Shown in pieces: positions 23,880 to 35,260 of a stretch of 64,000 nucleotides of DNA (its first letter is position 1; every line of letters starts with the position of its first letter). The stretch is from Emydura subglobosa (taxonomy: Eukaryota > Chordata > Testudines > Chelidae). Location of the stretch: assembly GCA_007922225.1 (NCBI GenBank), contig ML679958.1, positions 58,298,838 to 58,362,837 on the forward strand, read 5' to 3'. The notes beneath the pieces are model-generated. The model had not been told where the DNA came from and ran no database searches. It was given only the letters and a program-made list of their open reading frames with translations. A program made the position numbers and the translations under genes.

Positions 23880-24846
23880 CAGGCCATCATTATCAGTCTT
23901 GGACTAAGGCTGACTTTTGGTTTTGCCAATGGGTGCCCTACCTAGACTCCAGTCCCTCCTACCTGCACGTGTGGGCAGACAGTGAAGGTGGACAAGGCTG
24001 AACAATGCCCAGAGCTCCTTGACCACACCTAAGGATTTTTTTTGTTGGTTACACAATATGGGGGGGGGGGACATGGCTTGGGAATTGCCGCCTCCCTGGC
24101 TAGCAGCGGCAGCCATCCTGCCCTAAGGCTGCCAGAGCAAGGGGCCCAGGGCTGGCTCAGCCCCTGCCGGAGCAGGGAGACATGCTCAAAACAGCTGATC
24201 GACAGGCAGCAGGGCTGGGTGAGCCAAACAGCTCATCTGCAGCCGTGTGGGGGAAATAGCCGATGGGCAGAGGAAGCCAACAGCTAATCATCCCCGTGGG
24301 AGCTGAGCAGCCACTATTTTTTTTTTCTGTGTGTGCCTCAGCCCCTCAGCCCCACAGAGTTGGTGCCTAGTGCTTGCTACAGCTGCAGCTGTTCCTTAAC
24401 AGACACCGGCATCATCCACAGCAGTCAGGTTTCACTACTGGGTGATCAGCAATGGATGCTGTCCTTACCTTCTGGCTGGGCTGCACCGAGAATTGAACCA
24501 TCCGCTTCACGTGGCCTATGGCAACCTCAAAGCGACTTTTGTTTCAGTTGATAGGTCAGCAGTCTAGCTTGCAGTGGAGTGAGCTACTGTTCCAGACAGG
24601 GGACAGCCAGACTGGACACAAATACCCCAGCACAACAGGCTCTCACAACTCTCCATCAACACAAGGCAGGGGGCATGCCTTGACCCTACCTGGCGCTGCC
24701 CACAGGGACACCCTCGAGATTCATGGAGTTGTAGGATTGAGCCAGATCTGGGAACTTCACTACATGATGCCTGGTGTGACACCATCAACCGCAGGCACCC
24801 TGGCTGGCACAATGGTCCTTAGTAAACGATGTGTCTTTAATGATTG
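23880..24846. mobile_element. Insertion of about 1 kb splitting the transposase, type unknown
   Basis: Transposase similarity stops near 23870 and resumes at 24847, while the intact protein would be continuous there. The insert includes a poly-G run (24061-24070) and GC-rich sequence. On the minus strand a tRNA-like A-box (CAGTAGCTCACTCC, about 24573-24586) is followed about 90 bases further along by a B-box-like GGTTCAATTCTC, about 24491-24502. That suggests, but does not prove, a tRNA-derived SINE component. No duplication of the flanks was identified. Confidence 0.45.
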
Positions 24847-26984
24847 ATATTTGATTTGCACATGTGGGGTTCCCAAACTGTACTGGGGAAACCGATAGAA
24901 TCCAAGTGCCTGTCATTTGCCCCACACACCAGGATGCAGAATTTATAAACCGAAAGAAATATTTCTTCATGATGCAGGCAAGCGTACAGACATAAATGCA
25001 GGGTGGTCGGGAAGGGGCCATGATGCTAGGATCTTTCAGAACTCAGCCGTATTTGCATTAATGGAGAAAGAACTGTTTGCCCCAGGAACACTATGAACAT
25101 TAATGGTGTTGAGGTTTTTGTGGTTATTTTGGTGAATTCGGCTTATCCCCTGCTTCCTTAGTTAATGAACCCATTCACAGACCACTTGGACTGAAGGAAG
25201 GAACTTTTAAAACTACCAACTCAGCAGTTGCAGAAGGGTAGTTGAGTGTGCATTTGACCATTGGAAAGGAAGGTGGCGCTGTTTGTGGAATAGGTTGGAA
25301 GCAGCAGAAAAAAAGTGCCAAGCATTATAGCAGCATGTTATATTCTGCACAATGTTTGTCAGACCAACGGAGAAACCCTTAACGATGGGTGGGAGGCCAT
25401 GGTGCAGACTCTTGTGTGATGGTTGGAGCAGCCAGCAATGATTCCCATGAAAAATGGAAACACCCAAGTGAATATTGTTAGAAATGCCTCTTGTTCTTAG
25501 TGAGTCTCATGCCTGAAAACATGCAGCTATCCATCCAGCTGTTAGCCTGTGGAGGCAGGTGTTTGGCTTCCTTGTGAGCTGTGTGGTATAATCTGTAGGT
25601 GTTGGAAGAGGAACCTTGACTGAGTTCTTCTTTTTAAACTCCATGAATGATTTCAACGTTATGTAAAGGTATTTCTGGCTTCAGTGCAGTAATGATTTAT
25701 AATGGATGAATTTTAAACTGTTTTTATTATGAGACAACAAACATTAATATAACAAAGCAAAAACAACGTTTTAACTGAAGCAGTATTAGAACAACTGTGA
25801 TTTGAAAATACGTTTAACAACCCAAACTACCAACCACCCACTGAGGAAAAACCATTAAATAACAACAGTGCAGCCAAAACTGAAAGTACAGGGCAGGGCA
25901 GAACAGTTATGGGGGAAGGGAGTTTAAGTCAGAGGTGAGTATAGGTCTTCGCTCTTCCCTTTCTTGTCTATGGGGCTTCTGAGATGGAGGGGAGCAGCTC
26001 AGACTTGCCGTGGGCGTTGGAGGGTTCAGAAGAGCTGGGTTGCTAACGTGCGTTCTGCATGCCAGAGGTTGACTGTGGGAGGGGAATGTCTGCATAGGTA
26101 CAACAGGAAGGAGTTGCTGGTGGTCCCAGTAGCTGGTATTATCGAGGGGCTGAAGAATGCGGCTGGGTCCTGGTCCAGAGCTAGCCTGCAGTGCCTACTG
26201 TCCTAGCAGCAGCATGAGATGCAGCAATATATTTTGACTTTATATAACCTCCATGAGCTGCTGCCTCAGCGTTTCCCTGTCCCTTCCATGATGTCTTTGG
26301 CTATGTCGCCCTGGAGACTCCGGTGCTGTCCTCAGCCACTGCCACAATCTTCTTTGGGAGCTCCATTTCTTTGTTCCTCTAGGTCCTCAAACAGTGCCTC
26401 CACCTCTCACCCATTTGGGATTTTTTGGGGCGGATGGCTCGGATGAGCAGAGATGACCAATGCCTGCCAATAGTGGAGGGGGGGGCCAGAGTGAGGGCAG
26501 CCGGCTTCAGCAATGTTACTGAGCATGCTCAGTCTGTGTGAGCATGTTCAGTACAAGCCAAACAGCAAATCTGGGAAGGGGGACACATGACCCCCCCATG
26601 CATCCCCTCCCCCATGAGTCGCCTCTGCTGATGAGTTCTGCAAACAGCTCGTCCCATGTCTTCCTTTTTCACCCCCTCTGGTTGGCCAGACACTGTGCTC
26701 TTGATAGAGGTCCTGTCCTTGGTACTCTGGCCATTGCAGGTGCTGTGGCTATGGGAGAATGAAAAAAAGGGGGGCAGGGTGTTATTGTTTGTTTGTTTGT
26801 TCCAGACAGGCCATGATAGCATTGCTTTAATATGTATTTGTGACTTGCCATCTCTGAGGTTCACCCAGGACTGGGAAGAATCTCAGGGAGGCACAGTGGT
26901 GTGTGCATGGGAGAGGTACTGGATACACTGGGGTTTGTGTGTGTACACTATATGCTGTCTTGCCTTGCCGCTGTGCCATGGAGG

Positions 26985-27230
26985 GCTGGGGGCTGTAAAC
27001 TGCTATTGACCACTTCACCAGCCCTGTCCAGCTTGAGGGCGGGGGTTGTAAACTGCTTAAAATGCCCCGCCCGCTTGAGGGCCAGGGGCTACAGACTGCT
27101 TGCCTGCCCCATTGAGTGCTGGGGGGCTATAGACTGCTTCACATTGCCTCACTTTGATTGAGGGCCGGGGGCTACAGACTGCATGGATAGCCCGCCCCAC
27201 CTGGGGCCAGGGCTAAAGACTCGTAACCCA
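26985..27230 (+). repeat. Degenerate tandem repeat, unit about 45-60 bp
   Basis: The phrase 'gagggc(c)ggggg-cta/tgta-a/cagactgctt' recurs five times: GGGCTGGGGGCTGTAAACTG, GGGCGGGGGTTGTAAACTGC, GGGCCAGGGGCTACAGACTG, a CTGGGGGGCTATAGACTGC unit and GGGCCGGGGGCTACAGACTG. The units alternate with CTGCCC/GCCC spacers. Similar units with AGACTGCTG occur in the LTR at 35.9-36.2 kb, so this piece may be a fragment of that LTR family inserted in the Harbinger element. Confidence 0.7.
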
Positions 27231-28369
27231 TGAGCGTATTCCCGTAGACCAAGGCGCTGTGAACTTCCTTGGAGCCTGGGCCTGAGGAAGGATTGTGACG
27301 CCCCGGCTGGACCATGCCACCAGACTACAGTGGCTAGCTGGATAATAATTCCCTCTACATCCACTTTAAATAGTAAAGATGGGCACTTACATGCCAAAGT
27401 TCCCTCCAGAGGATCTTCCTCTTTGGTCCTGCCTGAGTTGCTGGCTGGGCTTGGGCTTAGCCACTGAAGGGCAGGAATCAGGATGGCTTTCAACATGGTT
27501 TGCGTCAGAGTTCTGAGTCCCAAACAAACCCTGGCTCTCAGGGGACAGCTCCTTTCTGTCCTTGTCCCTGTCCTTCTCTGATGAGCGGTCCTGCTCATCC
27601 TTACGGGAGTGGATGGGACAGACAACTGACAGCAGGATCCACAAACTGTCTGTGTTGGCTGGTTGTATAATTTGTGTAAAATCCTGTCCTATTCTTCATA
27701 AACTGGACAGATAACATGTCCCCTGCCTGATACTTTCCTTGCATCCTTTATTTTAATGTGGACCCTCCTGAGTGGCTTGCTTTTTATATGGCATCGGTTG
27801 ACATCTCGGTCATGACCCTTCGTGGTCATCCACTTTGCAATGTCCACAAAAAGATCTTTATTCCAGTGGCTGGCCACAAGCCCTTTCTGCCCTGATATTT
27901 CTCCCCATGAGATTCAGAGTCTCAGCACCACTCCAAGAAGCAGCATGAGGCATGTTGTGCAGTTTGTGGACTAGAATCACTATATTGTCTCAAGAATGCG
28001 GATACACTGGGATCCAGGAGCAAATGGCCAAAATTTGGTCCTGTTCCAGCTTTTAGATTGGGGAGGGGTCACCCTGGGAACTTGTCACAGAGCAGGGGAG
28101 GCCACACAGGTCAGCAACAATCAACTGCAAAGCAGTGTGGGATAGCTTTTGGCGGCATGCAAAAAGCGATATGCAGCTGTGACGTGCACACCAACAACAG
28201 ACTGAACTAGTACAGTTCACAGAAAACTTAGTCCATTTTTCACGGGAACTCCGGAGTTCATGATAAGCGCAGAGTTAATGTGCTATGATGCATTGCATCG
28301 TGGGTATGCTAACATTTTACAAGATTAACTCAGCTTGAACTGGTTCAAAACCCCTGTGTAGACAAGCCC

Positions 28370-28566
28370 GTAGTCTGATTTTGCAGTGATATGACTTTTC
28401 AGATGTCAAAGGATTTATACCAGTTAAAAACTAGTGTATGCCAGATCAAAAGAGAGCTCAGAATATGGATGGACAGACAGATACTATAAATACGGCTAGA
28501 TGAGCTTGCAGATTAAAGAAAGATAGTAAATATAGACAGGGCTGGTAGAACCACCTATTATTTAGG
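28370..28566. other. Unassigned DNA flanking the Harbinger right end
   Basis: Short sequence with no recognised feature. Confidence 0.4.
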
Positions 28567-29330
28567 TTGCCTGACACTTCCCATTATCAGACCCTGTTTT
28601 CAGTTGCTCATAACTTTGCCAAACAAACTGTTTGGGCTTATACTTTTCATGCTGGGTGTCTGCCTCAGGCTGAATTATTCTGGAAAATTTTAGCCAAAAT
28701 AGTTCAGCCATTTCTGAGAATGGGGCTAGGAGAAAAAATTGTTCTTTTGCTCATGTTAAAAAATTCTGATGACTTTTATTTGAATAGTTCTAGTCCCCTC
28801 ACACTTTAGAGCAGTGGCTTGAAATTTGGTAGGACGATGTATCTTTTGCCATTCCCAGGAAAATCCACTCAAATTTGGCCATGTAACAGGAGGGGCTGTA
28901 GGGGCTCAGCACTTCTGAAAAGCAGGCCACTTATTTACTCTCAGTGCCTTGCATTAGATATCCACAATGGAATTTTTTGGTTTTTAATATTTGTTGCAAA
29001 GCTTTTACTAGGCCTGGCCAGGCTAGCGTAGCAGGATTCAGTACACTGTCTCCACCACAATAATCACCAGTGAAAAGGAGGGCTATAGCTTCAAAAATTA
29101 CTAGTAATTTTGGGTCTCTCCATATTTGAGCATCTAAACTTGAGACAACTTAATGCAGACTGGCAAATGTTCGGTACAATCTGAAAATCAAGCCCTTTAA
29201 AGGCACCTCAGGTTGGAAGCATCCAAAATCACTAGTCACATTCGAAAATGTTGGCCTTGCTAAAGGAATATTCTAGTTGTCTCCACACATCTCCAATACA
29301 TCAGAAATTCTAGCTGGAGTGGAGAGTGAC
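28567..29330. repeat. Possible old interspersed repeat
   Basis: Phrases such as GCTCATAACTTTGCCAAACA, TTCAGCCATTTCTGAGAATG and GGCTCAGCACTTCTGAAAAG feel familiar from sauropsid repeats. I cannot name the family, and no second copy exists in this window. An 80-codon frame at 28567 has no protein resemblance. Confidence 0.25.
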
Positions 29331-32300
29331 GGACATATAACTGCTCTGCAATAATTTATAAATACTGTTTGTTGGCCTGCTTATTGGGATGTTTTACAGT
29401 AGGAAAATATTGGTTTAGTTTAATAGGTAGGCTGTAAGGAAAACAATTAGGAGGAGCAGAACAGAAAGAACCAGCGTATGCCAACTCTCAGCAAACTTGA
29501 GGGTGGTTAAGAGACAATGCCAGGATAGAAAAAGGCCTGGAAAGTAGAGACCAAAAGGCCGATAGCAGTTTAACAAGGGTGTCTCCCTCTCTCAGGAGGA
29601 GAGCAGATGTTGGGGAGCTGTTCAAGGAAACCAGACAGAGATAGGCACTCTCTGGAGAAGCTAGGCCTGCCTAGACTGCCATCACAGGTTGGTCGGGCTT
29701 TGGGTAAGAGAGATCTGTGTAGACAGTTGGTCATTTTAAAATCCTTTTTCTCTAAACGCTGTATTCCTACTGTTAAATAAGCAATGCATTGGTTTCAGAA
29801 GGCTGTCTGGTCACTATATACCCCTGAAGAGGAGACCCACAGTGACTGGACCCAGTCAGACCTGTTGGGGAAGCATGGGTGGCACACAAGGTGCTGTAGC
29901 AGGGGCCCAGTCTAAGAGCGGTTCCACCTGAGGAGAGGTGAGGGAACAAGGCCTAACACCTGAGAGGTGCACTCACAGAGACCAGAAGGGGTGCCACTAG
30001 TCCTGTTACTGTGAGAGGAACAGAGTAGAAATAGCACATGGACTCCAATTTAACAATCAGGGCTTCCTTTATCCTGCACAAGCACCACACATGCAACCCT
30101 GGGACTTACATGACTGTTAGGGTGTGATGAGGCTGCTAAAGTGATGCAACACCAGTCCCAAGACTGCTGGAGTGTTGCTACTTCAAGCTATGAATTAATA
30201 CAAATTAGCACTGGAAATGGGCCTCTCAGACTTCTAGTGCCCTGAAATGGTGCTTCTCAGATGCGGGCATGTTAATTAGCAGCTCACTGGGATGGTTTTG
30301 CCCCCTTGTGCCTAAAGGAGTGCAGAGGGGATATAAATACTACAATCTCTGACAGCTATTAGAGTTCTGCCTTTAGCTCAAGTAGCAGAATTATTGATAT
30401 TGGTTCCCAGGGTCTCTGCCTCATGTCCCTAGATTGCTTACAGACTGAAGCAGCATCACTAATGAGACTAAAGGGATGGAATTGATGCTGTGACTTCTGG
30501 GGGGAAAATATCTATCATCGAGTTTTCACATATTTTCTGTGGAAGCAAAAACATGTGTTGTGTGTCATAGTCCGTTCTTTCCTTACCAAAATCTCTAATG
30601 AGGCCTCTAGGCCTGGAAACCAACCTCTCAAAGAAGAACCAAGCAGATAGGTGGGTTTTTTTACCTCACCCTTTGCACCTCATCACATCTCTTTCTTGCT
30701 TTCCTGCAGGATAACTGTGCAATTCTGCTCTGAAAATGGGTTTGTGCAGTCCGATAGTTATGATCTTCTCAATCATTTCAAAATCAGAAATGTTCTCATT
30801 GCAAGAAATTTCCCCCCCACACACACCATCACCATCACCCCCAGCCACCAGTCCTGCAAATTCCATCTGGGATCTGAAAGTGAAGTTGAATTCTTTCAGG
30901 TACTTGTACAACCATGAGTAATAAATATTCTGCAGGCCAGATTCTTCCTTCAGTTATTCCAATGCAACTCAATTGGCTTCAAACTAAATCAAAACAAGGA
31001 GGTTGCACTGTTGTACCTGTAGACAGAATTTGTCTTTTCAGCTAACAGCTAGTAATAATCTGTAGATGATGCATGACTGAAAATAGAAGCCAATTCACTG
31101 TGTTAGTTGTGTTGGCTAAGCAGGGCCAACAGGAATAATGGGCAATAAAACCTCATTTTTGTCACTAAAGTAAATGTTGTATTGGAAAAAACATATGCAG
31201 AGCAGATCTGATGTTTGAGACGGTGCAGTTTGAACATGGTCACTTCAGAGTAGACCCACACTTTTAAGCCACTTTTTAGCTTCTTGTGCTAGCTACACAT
31301 GCTGGCAAAGGGACTGACAAGATTCTTTGCTAAAAGACTCTAAGGAACAAACTTCCAAGGGGCTCTGAAATTACAGAATCCTTTACAGTTGTATTAACAC
31401 AAGTGAAAATGGGACCTACTCAGCACTTCTCAAATTCTTCTTGTAGAGACTGGTTCAGTTCCTATGAAGCCACACTGCAGTTTTTAGCACACTTGCTCAA
31501 GCCCCTCTAGCATGAATCTATAGCCCTGGCTGGGAGGCTCTCTCACAGCTGCAGAGTAGACATAGTCCTTGTGGCATTCTGAAAGCAAAATAATAAGTCC
31601 CATGAAAGGGATAATAATGCACAGCATCCAGAATACACTAAGAAACCAAACCTAACAAAACAATAAAGCAAACAAAAATCTTTCCCAAATATTGTGAAAG
31701 CCAAATGTTCATCCTTAGCAACATAATTCAAAACTGGTGGTAACACTGGAAAAACAACCACAAAAACAAATATCAAAGGAACCCCTGGAGCAATTTACAC
31801 CCATCAATTAACAACACCAGGGAGGCTACATTAAAAAAGTTACCATTCATCACAATAAAAGGAAGGAGGAGGTTTATGAAAAGGAGAAACCACAACAGGG
31901 CCATTACTGCAGAGTAAAAGCAGCAATTGAAGGGCAGCATGAGGCTATACGACAAACAGAATAATTTATTTCAAAACACTAAAAACAAAGGAGAAAGTCT
32001 GAATGTAAGTATGTGTGCATGCGTAAGACAGAAATAAGTGATGTGGGGTTCTGTAAAGTTTTTATTGCCATAATTTTGGGGTTACCACATTACAAGTTTT
32101 CCCAGTAAATGGCAATACATTTTGTATAGCACCCCACGCTGTTATAAAATTCACTAGTAGCATGTAGATCACATTTCCTTTTAGCATAAGTCAGTATAGT
32201 CACTCTGGCCTGGGTGTTCCATTTGTTTAGTTTATTTCTTTATTTTCCCCTCTAATTTTCTTTCAAGTTGATCAAAAGTACATGGATATAACAGGGTCAT

Positions 32301-32781
32301 TTGTACAGGCAAAGCCGAGGGTGTCTGTCACAAGCAATGCACTATCCAGGCAATTTATCTACTGGCTTGAAACTGATACCACAGCTTGCAGAATATAGGG
32401 CTCTGTCTGATGATTTAAGACAGAGCATACTACCATTGGGATCTGCAGAGGTTCCAAACTACCACTGGGATCCATAGAAGGAGCGCTGCTATTGGTGTAC
32501 TTTACCACGTATTAGACTTTATACACTGCATATAGGGAAGCTTTTGGTCTCAGTCTTTTTTAACTTGTAAAACGCACAGTAAACGATTACCAATCTGGAT
32601 GAAATTTTGCATCCATATTGATATGAATTAGGGAAGATACTTAGTTTGAAATCCAAAGTCCTATTTGCTCTTTTTGGGTTTTTTAAAAATTTTTCCCTTG
32701 CACTTTTAAAAAATTTTCTACTCCTATCAGTTCCTGTGGATTGTAGAGGAAAGCTCATGAGACCTACTGGAATGGAATTAG
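29331..32781. other. Unassigned DNA, 3.4 kb
   Basis: No coding domain or structured RNA recognised. The stretch 29480-30060 looks like LTR or ERV flank material (ACAGTGACTGGACCCAGTCA, AGAGGTGCACTCACAGAGAC) but has no matching partner. 30937-30995 resembles half of a family C foldback. Confidence 0.4.
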
Positions 32782-32950
32782 GCCCTGATTCAGCAAGGTA
32801 CTTAAACCTGCATCTAACTTTAAGCCCAGGAGTATTCCCACTGATCTCAATGGGACCACTGGTATACTTAAGAGTGGTCCCATTGAGATCAGAGGGAATA
32901 CTCAGGGGCTTAAAAGATAGAACCATGCCTAGGTATTTTGCTGAATAAGG
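32782..32950. repeat. Long foldback element, 'family A', about 77-bp arms
   Basis: The left arm begins GCCCTGATTCAGCAAGGTAC. The right arm ends TTTTGCTGAATAAGG. Read on opposite strands, both contain TTTAAGCCC, GAGTATTCCC and TGATCTCAATGGGACCAC in the same order. The loop is only about 14 bases. A transcript would fold into a long imperfect hairpin. The 170-codon open frame across it (33031-32519 minus) is a by-product. Confidence 0.85.
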
Positions 32951-33443
32951 ATGAAAATGTCTTCTTTCTAAGCAGAGTAATACATTCAGATTCTTTGGCA
33001 GTTGTATTTTCAGATAAGTGTTGTCCTTCAATATCTTTTATCCTCAGAGAGACCAATTTTCAGGGGTGGAGGCTTTAATAAAACATTATTTTTGATACTC
33101 AGATCAGCACTTAGGCGTGTTGCTGAGCCCCCAAATGTAGCTAGATTTTAAAAAGGGGTGGGATATTTAGGTAGATTTTAAGAATATCTAGAGTTATAAT
33201 TCTTCATGCTAACATAAAATTTGGAAGGGATATTAAACCTCATGCTTCAGGTCTTAAACCAATCTCTACCAGGGAACACAATACGATAATTGGGGGGGCG
33301 GGGGGCATACTATCCCATATCTGTCTATTGTATGGTGCTTGCTTACACCTTCCTCTGAAATGGACCTGATGGACTAGTGAGCAAGATGGACCTCACATCT
33401 GAACCAGAGTGGCAATTCCTGTGTTATGTAAATACCCATACAC

Positions 33444-33514
33444 GGCCTGATCCAAAGTTCTTTGAAGTCAATGGGTGCCTTTCCATTGATTTCACTGGGT
33501 TTTGGATCTGACCC
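33444..33514. repeat. Foldback element, 'family B'
   Basis: The arms are GGCCTGATCCAAAG...TGAAGTCAATGG and CCATTGATTTCACTGGG...TTTGGATCTGACCC, which are inverted complements with few mismatches. It is the clearest of the three family B copies (15594, 53202). Confidence 0.8.
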
Positions 33515-35067
33515 TTAGGTATCTAAGAATCAGTTTGAGCATCAATCAAAATGCAGGTGGCAGAAGTCCTATGTAGGTGTCCACTTCTGCAGATAAGTCA
33601 GGTAACTTTGTTAAGAACATAAATTCAATTCAAAACATTTCTTTTTTTTTTTTCCTTTTTCAATGAGTTATCACTAGTCTTGTTCTTTTATAATTTAGTA
33701 ATTTTGAAACTTGTCCACATACATACAAGGCAACAATTGTATAAATGTAACCAATAAAAATGTATTTCATATATTGTTACTTTTGTATTTCCCATCATCC
33801 TATAGGAGGATGTAATAAATTAATAATGTAGCATAAAATACACTACATTGCATAATGCATTAAGAAAATGTTGGTTATTTGATTTTTTTTTTTTTAAAGA
33901 AAAGAGGAATGCAAATCCTGTTCATCCACGCAAGTATAAAATATTACATGCGTAAAAATTGTGTAGTGTGATTTTGTGTGTGTGTGAGGGGGGGAGGCGG
34001 AATTCAATACTTTAATGATATAAAAACTACAGAGAAAAGCAGCCCTGTTATGAAAGGATTAGCCATTTAAATAGTCACAAGTCTAACAATTCCACAAGAA
34101 TGAAAAAAAAAATCTTCCTTTAAAATAGAATTAGTATTATAGAAATGTGGAACAAGAGAAGTGTTCACATTTGTTTCTAAATCAGTCTATAATTTTTTTT
34201 AATGTAAAATGTTTCATAATTCAAAATGAACTGGCTAGATGAAATAAAGTAGGAATTTTACACCCCTGATCATTAACTGAGAGTTTACTTGGTGCTAGCA
34301 AGCAATTCAATTGCAAAGTCAAGTCAAAATATTTTTCCGTAGTTCCTGGTGAGAGTCAAAACAAATGCACATTCCACTTCCTACTGCTCTGCAGGCTGTT
34401 TGGCCATCCTAATACTAACAATGAGTCCTGCCAGAAAAGCCCATCAGGTCTTTCAGGTTCCCACTGGCAGGAAAAGCTACACTTCTCATTTAATGAACAT
34501 TTTGAAAAAGAAAATGTGCTGAGCCTCAATGTCTTTGGAGTCTCCACAAATCACTCATAGAAAAGAAGAGAGATTAACTGGGCTGCACATTGTACACCCA
34601 AAGTGGAGCTGGAGGACCACCTCCAACATCATGAAAGAATGAGTTCACTAGGAGGAAGTAAGGCAATGGCAAGGGTGCCCTGTTACAACAATATCGTGTT
34701 CTCATAAAGAGAACAGCTTTTGAAGAAGTGCCGGAGCTCTGGATCTCAGCTCTCTGTGGCAAGTTCAGGCAAGTTAAGACTTATTCCTTTTGTGTGTTAG
34801 GAAGTTTAAGCTTATTATTAGATCTGACTCAAAACAACTTTGCCAAGTGTGAAAGTTCATGATATTTCAAAGAAAGAAAGATAGAAAGATTGACCTCTTA
34901 GAGAGATTTGTTTCTTCATTATGAAGGAGGCCAGGGTTATTTTGTTTTCCTTCCCAATGATGTCCATAATAAGAACAGAAGATGTGTAAGGAATAATCAG
35001 CTGTGCTATTTGAACCTGAAAGAAGTTTTGTCTGTCACAACTTCAGAATAAGAGCATTTCTGCATTA
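33515..35067. other. Unassigned AT-rich DNA
   Basis: Contains poly-T and T-rich tracts (33641-33660, 33880-33895) and no recognised element or gene. The sequence from 33.6 to 34.3 kb is strongly AT-rich and lacks stretches of GC-rich repeat, so it may be unique DNA. Confidence 0.45.
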
Positions 35068-35152
35068 GTCCCTGTAGCCCGGAGGGGTGGCTTCCCTCTG
35101 AGATTAACAGAGAGGAAGAGCCAAACCCACCCTGGGGGTTTGAGCCCAGAAG

Positions 35153-35260
35153 GACACCACCTGCCCGGAAGAAGGTGGGCGGGCCCAGGCCTTTAGAACC
35201 CAAATGGACATCACCTGACCAGAAGCAGGTGGGCGGGGCCAGGCCTTTAAAACTCAGGCC
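35153..35260 (+). promoter_or_regulatory. Tandem 54-bp duplication of a promoter-like block in the LTR
   Basis: Unit 1 (35153-35206) has GGTGGGCGGGCCCAGGC and CTTTAGAACCC. Unit 2 (35207-35260) has GGTGGGCGGGGCCAGGC and CTTTAAAACTC. Each combines an Sp1-type GC box with a TATA-like TTTAAAA about 12 bases later. The second matches the canonical forms better, so it is the likelier promoter. Activity is inference. Confidence 0.65.

Larger units (their letters stand above)
23225..25470 (+). pseudogene. Harbinger transposase pseudogene, interrupted by two insertions
   Basis: Coding remnants occur in order. 23225-23475 has FWAWQTSMGCWERIVLQTW and QQWQETFKMERFTF. 23640-23870 has MGKEVAIAI, NLATPE, GAIVIQICYAMEKVLLHRVI and GNAQEIDGFA. 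24847-25470 has GFPNC-like VPNCTGETDR, INRKKYF-like residues, DINAGWSGRGHDARIFQNSA, and VVECAFDHWKGRWRCL. This is the nuclease-type transposase that cuts and pastes Harbinger elements. The three acidic catalytic positions (Asp in the ETD block, Asp in HDARIF, Glu in VECAF) are all still present, but stops, frame changes and the two inserted blocks make it non-functional. The helix-turn-helix part is degraded. Confidence 0.88.
22954..28369 (+). mobile_element. PIF/Harbinger DNA transposon, about 5.4 kb, decayed and nested
   Basis: The left end GGCCTGTCTACATGGAGGGGT and the complement of the right end (GGGCTTGTCTACACAGGGG) form inverted repeats of the same type as the MITEs at 57170, 58315 and 60610. 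TTA/TAA lies left and GTA right, a possibly mutated 3-bp duplication. Inside is a transposase (23225-25470) of the Harbinger DDE family. The remainder (25471-28300) probably held the MYB/SANT-like partner on the minus strand, since the strand complementary to 26.1-26.45 kb and 27.39-27.64 kb encodes charged, Glu/Arg/Gln-rich stretches (RDRETLRQQLME, SSEKDRDKDRKELSPE) like the C-terminal part of such proteins. That second assignment is inference. Confidence 0.75.

Noticed and set aside
27149..27625. 158-codon minus frame
   Set aside because: It lies across tandem repeats and the Harbinger interior. Possibly part of a MYB-like remnant, but not supported as a gene.
32519..33031. 170-codon open frame, minus strand
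   Set aside because: It spans the foldback element, has no family resemblance and has overlapping open frames on the other strand.
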